64,000 bases of DNA from Pseudeuparius sepicola (taxonomy: Eukaryota; Arthropoda; Insecta; Coleoptera; Anthribidae). A program made the position numbers and the translations under genes. Shown piece after piece: positions 56,225 through 64,000 of the stretch (position 1 is its first letter; each line of letters begins with the position of its first letter). Where the stretch lies: the NCBI GenBank assembly GCA_963920635.1, contig OY987299.1, forward strand, positions 17,163,401 through 17,227,400. The letters are read 5' to 3'. A model generated the notes under the pieces. It had not been told where the DNA came from. It saw only the letters and a list, made by a program, of their open reading frames with translations, and searched no databases.

Positions 56225-56928
56225 TACAGGGTGATTCAAAACTATGCGGCACCCTTTCAGGGGCGTAATTTACTCGTAAAATAAGACGAAAAGTTCACAT
56301 CGATATGGGTCCAAAAACGCTTCGTTACGAAGATACAGGGTGATTAAACTTTCAAAAAAATATCGATTTTTGTTTATATCTTCCAAACCAATAAGAATAT
56401 TTAAACCAAACTTGGTACACAATAATACCCTCATAGGGTGACATAACACATGTTAATATCAGGTCTCCAAAGTAACCAGTGGCGGAGGTATGGGTAATCA
56501 GTACCATTAATTAAACAAAAAAAATAGTACGGCCCTGTACAATACAAAAATTTATTATCTTGTTGAATAAACAATACAATATGGAACAAAAATTGTCTCT
56601 TTCATTTTTTTCATATCTCTCTCCCTTTCGCGGAAAATTGTTTTTCCTATTTCTCATCTTTTTTGGATTCTTTACTTTACTTTGAAGTAACTATTATTTT
56701 AAGTAAACGAAATGATTTTCAAATGGAATTGCAGTAGGAGTAGGTAATTTTCGATTATTATTGGTTTGGAAGGTATAAACAAAAATCGATATTTTTTTGA
56801 AAGCTTAATCACCCTGTATCTTCGTAACGAAGCGTTTTTGGACCCATATCGATATGAACTTTTCGTCTTATTTTAACGAGCAAATTACGCCCCTGAAAGG
56901 GTGCCGCATAGTTTGGAAACACCCTGTA
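56225..56928. mobile_element. 704-bp MITE with two nested sets of termini
   Basis: Outer ends TACAGGGTGATTCAAAACTA and TAGTTTGGAAACACCCTGTA. A second pair, TACAGGGTGATTAAAC (56,335) and GCTTAATCACCCTGTA (56,819), lies within the arms. The arms pair for about 175 bp each and surround a unique loop (about 56,410-56,755) that contains a probable further insert. Confidence 0.85.
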
Positions 56929-57422
56929 TTTAGGGAGTATACAATATGTTTTTAAAAATTCCGATTAATCAATTTTGACACGTTTTTCAAAACTAGTAGT
57001 TTTGCACGTGCATTTTGCTAATCTATTAGGAACTCCAGAAAAAAGTCCAATTTCTGAAAAAGTTTCTTCACGATGAACAATTTTTTGATATGTCGCTACC
57101 AGTTTACCACTTCCACTATCGAACATGGCCGACCTTTCCCTAAAGCGAGTTTTTTCAAATTTCAATTTAAAATCGTGGCTTACGGGTTAACTCGGGACCG
57201 TATTTAAATTTATCGATCAATTTGGCCCGAACAATGTGCGGCTTCGATTGAAACGTTGTAGACGACGCTCATTTCCCTCAATCAAAACACAATAAAAACA
57301 ATTAGTCAAGTTGTTGAGCGGTTTGGCCCATTTGAGAATATTATCGCTCGTAAAGGGAAGTAGGTACCACTTAATGCTCTTGTACTATAAACATCAATTA
57401 TCTTTACGCCACTAGTTAGATA
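56929..57422. other. no gene seen
   Basis: One 66-codon minus frame (56,965-57,165) without a known domain. Confidence 0.5.
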
Positions 57423-57697
57423 TACACTGTGTTCATTTGAAAACAGTTTTTAAAACTACGAAAAAAATCAGAGATCGCCGGGACCCGTCAATTTTTATTC
57501 GGAGGGTGAACTTCTTTGACGTACAGGTCATGTTGACAAATGCTCCCCTGTAACCCCCACCACCCCTAACTCTAAAATTTCAAATGCAACTCATTTTTAT
57601 TTTTTGAAATACGTAGATGTTTGAAGAAGTTATGGGTAAAAAACGGTTTTTTCATAATTTAAAATAAATTACTTTTTACCCTAGATTTTCAACGGCA

Positions 57698-57843
57698 TTG
57701 ACATGGGGAAATAAAACAAACGTGTATAAAACCCCTCCCACAAAAATTGAGGATTTGAAGAACAGAATAACAGAAGAATGCCAACGTATTTCTCGCGACA
57801 CATTTGTTAAACTAAGAGCGGAATGTGAACAGAGATTGTACTA
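57698..57843 (+). pseudogene. mariner-like transposase, penultimate part of the C-terminus
   Basis: In frame: NVYKTPPTKIEDLKNRITEE then CQRISRDTFVKLRAECEQRL and YY. The pattern of a Tyr/Pro phrase, DLKxRIxEEC and ERLYYC is characteristic of the C-terminus of DD34D-type Tc1/mariner transposases in insects. The ATG at 57,698 is internal to the family protein; upstream sequence is TIR. The frame is cut after the second Tyr by an element starting at 57,844, so the apparent 86-codon frame runs into foreign sequence. The remainder is at 58,953-59,003. Catalytic Asp residues are absent. Confidence 0.85.
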
Positions 57844-58952
57844 CCAAAGTCTAGAGAATACTATAAGTCGGCCTTGTGTAAACAAACGTTTCCCCCCTGC
57901 CGTCTCCCGCTCCCTCGGCCCGCCGTCATCGGAGTACGGCAATCAATATCTTACTTGATAAGAAAATAAGCTTATAGACCGGGAGATAGTGACAGATTTT
58001 GGACGTGATTTTACTCAGTATGCCTTGCAAAGGGCATCATGTGGCACATATTCTCACAATAATAAGGTATGAATCAGAGAGTCATCCTGGGTTCTTCATG
58101 TGAAAAACTGAATTTTCAATTATTCGAAAAATATGCGTTTTGATATGATTTTATACAGGCTGCCATGTGTTTTATAATGAAGTTCAAATAGAAAATTCCT
58201 CGGAAAACCATAGGCATACCGTTAGGGTGGGTCCAAAGGGCTATTATTGCCACGTGATCTTGTATTTTAATAATTAATTTTTCCACGTTTCTAAACAGGC
58301 CGCCAAGGAGAAGTATGCAAGTTATTGTTATGAAACTGCTGAAGAAAAGATGGCATACCTTTTGCGCATATCCAAGTACACTTTACATCGAATAAATCGT
58401 TTAAATTAGGTATTAAAAAACATTCACTTTAAACAGTACTTGGACAAGCGTAAAAGTTATGCCATCCTTTTTTCAGCATTTTCATAACAAGCACTTGCAT
58501 ACTTCTCCTTGGCAGCTTGTTCAGAAACGTGGAAAAACTAATTATTAAAATACAAGTTCACGTGACAATAATAGCCCTTTGAACCCACGCTAACGGTATG
58601 CCTATGGTTTTCCGAGGAATTTTCTATTTTGAACTTCATTATAAAACACATGGCAGCCTGTATAAAATCATATCAAAACGCATATTTTTCGAATAATTGA
58701 AAACTCAGTTTTTCATATGAAGAACCCAGGATGACTCTCGGGTTCATACCTTATTATTGTGAGAATATGTGCCACATAATGCCCTTTGCAAGGCATACTG
58801 AGTAAAATCACGTCCAAAAATCTGTCACTATCTCCCGGTCTATATGTAGCTGAGAGCGGTTCGAGGCTGATTTACGACCACTCGCAAAAAATTGTTGTTT
58901 TCTTCGAGAGAACAAAGAAGTGAGCTGACTTATAGTATTCTCTAGACTTTGG
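57844..58952. mobile_element. CCAAAG-terminus element inserted in the transposase
   Basis: CCAAAGTCTAGAGAATACTA at the left pairs with TAGTATTCTCTAGACTTTGG at the right. TACTA is duplicated on both sides (57,839-57,843 and 58,953-58,957). Without the palindrome inside, it is about 245 bp, close to the relative at 41,825-42,049. Confidence 0.88.
57977..58840. mobile_element. 864-bp fully palindromic foldback element, GACCGGG family
   Basis: Second copy of 31,241-32,100. GACCGGGAGATAGTGACAG and its complement are the ends, with TA on both sides (57,975-57,976 and 58,841-58,842). It sits inside the CCAAAG element, so it is the youngest layer. Confidence 0.95.
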
Positions 58953-59003
58953 TACTACTGTCTAGCGACTAATGGAGCTCATTTTGAAAATTTAATAAAA
59001 TAA
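58953..59003 (+). pseudogene. mariner-like transposase, last residues
   Basis: After the TACTA duplication, the frame gives YYCLATNGAHFENLIK and a stop (59,001-59,003). This is the usual end of these proteins (C, a few residues, then G-x-HFE). Counting the duplicated TACTA once, it continues in frame from 57,843. Confidence 0.88.
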
Positions 59004-59390
59004 GTAGCCACACAATTATTGTGTATTATATCCCCATCCCCATGTGAATGCTGTTGAAAATCTAGGGTAAAAAATAATTTATTTTAAACTATGAAAAAAC
59101 CGTTTTTTACCCTTAACTTCTCCAAACATCATATAGGATTTAAAAAAATAAAAATGAGTTGTATTCGCAATAACATCAGCTTTAAAATGATGTATCACAA
59201 AGGGGGTATTCCCATTTGAAATTTTAAAGTTAGGGGTGGTGGGGGGTTACAGGGGTGAATTTGTCAACATGACCTGTACGTCAAAGAAGTTCCCCCTCCG
59301 AACAAAAATTGACGGGTCCCGGCGATTTCTGATTTTTTTCGTAGTTTTAAAAATATTAAGGGTGGACTGTTTTCAAATGAACACAGTGTA

Positions 59391-60012
59391 TAAATAGCTA
59401 AATTTTAAGTTTTGTTTTCTTGTAACTTTTCTGTCGGATTAAAAGTACATTAAATTGTGACGTGCCTGCGGGTGTCGGTAAAAGATAAAGACGTTGGACA
59501 CTTGTTTTTCGATCACTCAGCTTAGACTGAAATGCCCGGCAGAGACCGATTTACTTTTGAAACTTCCCGGACATGTCTTTGACACCGCGGCTCTACGGCT
59601 TGGATAAACTTTCAGAGCGAAAATGCACTTTTCTTATATAAACATGGTCGGCATATTATGCACACGTAATAACACGAGAATTGCATCACATGAGCCGAGT
59701 GTGGAAAAACAAATATGTTGGAAGTTCCGTATAAATATACAAAACGGAAATTTGGACCGATGTTTAGACATTCATTTTTTGTCGTTTATTTGGCTTTTCA
59801 TCGGTTTGAAGCTCCACAAGCAAACTGTAAATTTCGTCCATCGCGTTTGGCAAACAATAAATTTCGCATTGTTGATTTTTGTTTAAAAATTGGTATGTTC
59901 CAAACTGATCGTAGGATACTTGAAAAGTTATATATTGCAGACAAATAGCGAAAACATACGTGAATTGTAGATGCCGCATCCAGAACATGTTAAATTAATG
60001 CGCTCACTGGGA
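59391..60012. other. no gene seen
   Basis: Overlapping frames of 74-87 codons on both strands at 59,623-59,988 have no known domain. Confidence 0.45.
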
Positions 60013-60027
60013 TTAGGTTAGGTTAGG
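60013..60027 (+). repeat. three TTAGG units
   Basis: TTAGGTTAGGTTAGG, the canonical insect telomere unit, 3 bp before a palindromic element. Too short to prove a telomeric origin. Confidence 0.7.
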
Positions 60028-60030
60028 ATG

Positions 60031-60339
60031 ATCCATCCAAGTAGTCAGATAGTTTCAGCAAATTACACAGGGTCTTCGGCTCTCTTGAGGCTGTGAAAAT
60101 TTTTTCGTTTTTCTTATTAAGCGATTTTCTCGCTTATTTTAGGCCGCACAGAAAATACGTAAGAAAACAAAATATGGCAATTTTGGTCAGCGAGGCGACT
60201 TTAAAAAAGGAATGGGCCTCCATGCCCAACTTTTCGCGGTGTACTAAAAAAACTTTAAATCGACAAAAATTTTCATGGTCTCAAGAGAGCCGAAGACCCT
60301 GTGTAATTTGCTGAAACTATCTGACTACGTGGGTGGATA
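60031..60339. mobile_element. 309-bp palindromic element
   Basis: Arms of about 60 bp: CAGATAGTTTCAGCAAATTA...CTTCGGCTCTCTTGAG against CTCAAGAGAGCCGAAG...GAAACTATCTG. A 73-codon frame in the loop is not gene-like. Confidence 0.88.
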
Positions 60340-60621
60340 AAGCTTCTCAGTGCCATCAATTTTCAATATAACAGTTTTCCTCTGTCTCTTAAAATAAACA
60401 TTCCACGGCTATTAATAGTTTTGCTCAATTTGAGTTTTTTTTTAATATTGCGCGACAAGTTGGCCATGGATGCCGATTTCTTTTGCAGCACCACTTAGCT
60501 GTCCAAAATTGCAACATTTTTGTTTCTTTGGCTTTTTTTGTAGGTAGTAAAATAAGCGGGAAAATGGCGGTGGTGGACCTAAAAAAATCATCCTGTATAA
60601 TAGTGGTTGCGTCCCTCCCCC

Positions 60622-60700
60622 CAGGGGCGTAACTACCGCTGTATCAGCTGTATCAATGATACAGGGCCCATTGGCCTGGGGGGCCCAGCGACCAGTAAAA
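60622..60700 (+). mobile_element. solo end of a hAT-like element
   Basis: CAGGGGCGTAACTACCGCTG followed by GATACAGGGCCC...GGGGGGCCCAGCG fits the terminus and GC-rich subterminus of insect hAT elements. No partner end was seen. Confidence 0.45.
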
Positions 60701-61612
60701 AAAGAAATCAAAATATTTCTGCTTTGATTTGGTTACTAATTCAAACTTAAAATTAAATTATTTTCTTTTAACATTTGTATGCATCTATGCATCACATAGA
60801 CATAATAAAACGAAATTTATGAGTTTTTGTTTACAGTAAGTATATAATTACAGTTATAACGCACAAGGCCCCTATTATCTTTTTATTTTTTGAAAAATCG
60901 GCGGGCAGTTTTATTTCTGTAGGTATTATTTGTAAATAATTATATACAGAGTGTCTCACTTAAGAGTGAAACATTTTTAACCGACCAGAACGAAATTTTT
61001 ACCAAAGGTAACTTCAAACTTTCAAAATTACCAGCAATATCTATATTTATTTCCCGGAGTTCCGGGATTTGCATTATGCAATGAAAAAATCAAAACAACT
61101 TCAAATAAACTTCGTTTAAGTATATTATTAATTTATCAAAGAAGAAAATGTTTGTCTGGTTTCAGTTTAAAACAAGGTTGCAACGCGCAAAAGTTACCTG
61201 ACTAAGAGGTGAAAATTCTTATGGGACTGTGGCATGCCGGGTGTCCGGAAATTACGAGCAAAAAATTGTACACCTAATTCGTTGGTAGTTTTTAAGCAAA
61301 AAAGATGCAAGGAAAATCATTTGCCATTTATAATAGGTCCAAAAATGAAATTACTATAACCTACAATTTACTGAAAGAAGAAGGTCTAACTTGAACCAAA
61401 GACGATGCCATACTTGAACGTCATATTCAAGTATACAGGGTGTTCCTAAACTGCTGGGAAGTACTGCAACGAAACGAAAGAAGAATTAATGTCAACACCC
61501 CGTATATATTAAAATTATTTAAAAAAAAATAGAGGAAATACGAGAAAAATCCAAGAGAAACACCTTATTTTCATCTGTTTTAGCAATAATGAAAGATGGG
61601 GGTTTTCGGGCT
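60701..61612. other. no gene seen
   Basis: Contains TATACAGGGTGTTCC (61,434) and CAACACCCCGTATA (about 61,493-61,506), perhaps a very short MITE remnant of about 70 bp. Confidence 0.45.
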
Positions 61613-61652
61613 AGCGCACGGAAACAGCGCGTGGAAAAACTTTCCGTGCGCT
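61613..61652. repeat. 12-bp perfect hairpin
   Basis: AGCGCACGGAAA and TTTCCGTGCGCT around a 16-nt loop. Confidence 0.85.
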
Positions 61653-62040
61653 GAATAAAAATACCGAATATATGGCTTTAAAATAGAAATATACAGCAAA
61701 GTAAACTAAATTTAAGGAACTCTATATGCTCTCTGATATTTATTAACATATAACTATTTTGTATTTTAATTCGTAAGTGTTTCAATATTTAGATACATTT
61801 CTGTAATATTTTTGACGTTTTATTCACCTTATCTGACAATGAGTAATTTACAACAAAGCACCTTTGAAATAATTTGAGAGTAACCATGGAAACGCATCAT
61901 ACATACCAAACACTATAATATTGTTTGCATTGTTTATTTTCTTCAATTAAATTTATTATGATATGCCGATAAAATGTTTTAAGTTTCCGTTTTCAAAGAA
62001 GTATAATAAAAAAAATATCGTTCATTACACGTCCAGAAAT

Positions 62041-62120
62041 AGATTTTTCCGTGCTTGCATGACTTCCCGTGTTCGGCTGAGCCTCACACGGGAATTTGTT
62101 TCGCGCGCACGGAAAAATCT
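62041..62120. repeat. hairpin related to 61,613
   Basis: AGATTTTTCCGTGC pairs with GCACGGAAAAATCT; an inner stem CCCGTG/CACGGG lies within. Both hairpins share CCGTGC/GCACGG, so they may be the two ends of one 0.5-kb element (61,613-62,120). Confidence 0.75.
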
Positions 62121-63760
62121 TTATTTCCAGACTCATAATGAAATATACTATTTTTCACTTAAAAATATATGAACTTTCCAATCCAGTTTGACGCCACTAG
62201 AAAGTGTCGTCAAACTTGAGTGCAATACTTCTAAGTTATTGCAGAAAAAATCATTTTTTTTAAAAAATTTCAACGCCTATTGTATCTTAGAAAGAAAGCC
62301 AGATAGAACATATTATTGTGTATGTGAAAAAATCGACTTAGGTATTTTTGGCTATTTTGCAATATTTGCCACCAATTCAGGAACCTACTATTATAATATT
62401 ATGATGGGTATCCATTTATTATTATTATACCTAAACGGTTTTCTTCGCGCTATCTTCATATTTATTTACCTTTGTTTTGTCCATCCACGATGAAAACATT
62501 AGATAACTAGGTCAATAGTCGAAAAAGGAAAACATCACGGTGTACGTTGGTTTGTTTATTTTTAGACACAAACAACTAGACTAGAACTTCGGACGTAGGG
62601 ATGTACAAAAATAACGTGTTATCCTTCCGGAACTCGGGAAAGAAAAAGCGCACACCTGTCACGTTCTGGAAGATTAATTTCGGAGTTTCTTGTTCGGTTT
62701 TTGAAGTGGGGTATAGGTACTTTTCTTCGACATTAGGAACAGCCACATATATTATAACGTAAGTATAACGAACTCGTGTTGAACCGTAAAAAATGTCTGG
62801 ATGCTTAAGGATGTTTTCAGGCCATTATTTGGAGATGTATTTAAATATCTACCGCGTATCACATTTTAATGGGGCTCCGACCGATATTCTCGACAACTTT
62901 CGTTTGAATAAAGTCGTCTGGTTTTTGAGTTATTTAAAAAATATATAAGTATAGGCGTTGACTGATATATTAGACTGCTCACGGCTGTCACGTCTGACAC
63001 ATTTTTGGCACACCATGCGCTTTCCGGGGATAAAATACAATGCAGAATACACTGCTAGCCATCAGGGCCATCTGTTTTCCAGGACATAAAGCTATAGCCG
63101 TGAGAAGTCTTTATAAATACGTCAGTCAACTATATAGGGACTTATCGAAAAAAGACAAGGCTTGAAACTGTCAACACATGAGATTTACATTTGGCAGTTA
63201 GTATCTGACATATAGCACGCAAAATTTAAACCATAGATAAAGGATTTATTGATTTAAACGCTGTTAGGAAGGACGTGGACGTTGCTGGTTTCAAAGCACA
63301 TAATCCACGGTCCCCATAAAATAACTGGACTGCTTTTCCAATACAAGGGGCAGTGTGAATAAAAAATAAGTGTTTACTCTAAGAATAAAGTTATAGCATA
63401 AGAACATTCTTATTAGATTCCGCTATAGCTATAAGTTTAAGTACATTCTGAAAAATTTGTGAATAATATTTTGCTTATACTTATAAGCTTATACATTAAA
63501 AATTTAAGTTTAATCTAACAAAAGTAAACACACCTGTTTTTATATCATTTAAATAATTCCAAAAAACAAAGCGGCCGTATTTAATATTTTTGTGGACAGA
63601 TTTTTCATTTCATTAAGTTATTACAACCATTAGCAGACACACGTTTGTGAAATTGTTAAAACTGAATTACGAGTACGGCTGTGAATCTCTTGACTTCAAA
63701 GTCGGTGAAGAACAAACTAGCAATTTGCGCTTTATAGAGGCTTTATCTAATCACAAAATG
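62121..63760. other. no gene seen
   Basis: A 101-codon + frame at 62,188-62,493 starts outside the hairpin and ends with hydrophobic stretches, but nothing else supports it. Confidence 0.45.
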
Positions 63761-64000
63761 TTATTTGTTACAGTATTCGTCTCCATGCTCAGATGGTTTC
63801 GGAATTCTTATATGTGTACAATCTATAGCACCAAATGCACAAGGAAACTGATACTTAGCACTCCACTCTTGTTGTGCTTCATCGATAATGTTACTTATAG
63901 GAAAACTTAGCCAAATATATGATTTTTTAAGTATTTTAGCCAATACAAATTTCACAATTTTACTCACTGTTGTTCGATGAACGCCTTCATCCTTTCCAAC
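63761..64000 (-). pseudogene. PIF/Harbinger-type transposase fragment, cut by window edge
   Basis: The frame is open from the window edge: VGKDEGVHRTTVSKIVKFVL, then WLSFPISNIIDEAQQEW, then FPCAFGAIDCTHIRIPKPSE and a stop after DEYCNK (63,761-63,763). GxIDCTHIxI with the first catalytic Asp, preceded by a helix-turn-helix-like TTVSKIV, is typical of Harbinger (HARBI1-like) DDE transposases. The stop soon after the first Asp removes the other two catalytic residues, unless GTAACA at about 63,770 is used as a splice donor. Upstream coding sequence lies beyond the window. Confidence 0.85.

Larger units (their letters stand above)
57423..59390 (+). mobile_element. Tc1/mariner-type element with long TIRs, host of a three-level nest
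   Basis: Starts TACACTGTGTTCATTTGAAA, ends with its complement, and TA lies directly outside each end (57,421-57,422 and 59,391-59,392). The inverted match continues for about 270-350 bp on each side (for example GTACAGGTCATGTTGACAAA against TTTGTCAACATGACCTGTAC). Between the TIRs is the end of a transposase gene, interrupted by another element. Most of the transposase is missing, so this is a deletion derivative. Confidence 0.93.

Noticed and set aside
61434..61507. Short MITE with TACAGGGTGTTCC and CACCCCGTA ends
   Set aside because: Only about 70 bp, and the right end differs from the family; too weak to call.
1..64000. CRISPR array, operon, rRNA or phage-like region
   Set aside because: None seen: repeats are transposon-like or satellites, and no prokaryotic gene pattern exists.

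Overview
This is a repeat-dominated, AT-rich stretch of an insect (at least arthropod) nuclear genome. The evidence is the type of mobile elements present (hAT, Tc1/mariner-like, PIF/Harbinger, CR1/jockey-like and R2-like non-LTR fragments, a Penelope-type hammerhead motif), dozens of palindromic MITE-like elements with TA flanks, a THAP-type zinc-finger first exon with an intron donor, and three TTAGG units. There are no bacterial-style genes, operons, rRNA genes or CRISPR arrays. No complete host protein-coding gene can be built from the window; the host-gene signals are single exons that would sit in large introns.

Layout. 1-10 kb: tail of a hAT copy, then foldback and MITE elements. 10.33-13.32 kb: a pure pentanucleotide satellite of 598 units in three homogeneous blocks, GTTTG then GTTTC then GTTTA. 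13.5-20.3 kb: MITEs, a decayed non-LTR retrotransposon 3' part, a 1-kb TA-flanked element and a tRNA-Pro-like relic. 20.9-24.6 kb: a small repeat cluster, then possible exons of a + strand gene (hairpin splice donor at 23,134; 29-codon coding exon 24,502-24,588). 25.3-26.5 kb: a dispersed repeat that recurs at 53.5 kb. 28.8-29.4 kb: three tandem copies of a THAP first exon. 31-38 kb: a palindromic element, a TIR element with seven copies of one motif, a 1.6-kb TIR element with a broken novel-looking ORF, and a tRNA-like unit inside a 58-bp inverted repeat. 38.3-42 kb: hAT copies B and C, with C inserted into a CR1/jockey-like reverse transcriptase remnant. 42.1-42.3 kb: a GC-rich block that looks like a minus-strand internal exon. 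42.5-45.3 kb: a hAT-like element carrying a hammerhead-like motif and a nested TIR element. 49-57 kb: MITEs and hAT copy D. 57.4-59.4 kb: a three-level nest of transposons. 63.8-64 kb: the edge of a Harbinger transposase.

The clearest results come from exact boundaries. hAT copies B, C and D each have a 13-bp terminal repeat and a perfect, different 8-bp target duplication. C and D share one internal-deletion junction, so they are products of a single non-autonomous element. Its start region carries a TATA box beneath 10-bp repeats that partly resemble heat-shock elements. The 57-59 kb nest can be ordered in time because removing the inner elements restores a transposase C-terminus. Gene functions can hardly be connected here: the window is mainly a record of transposon bursts in gene-poor or intronic DNA.
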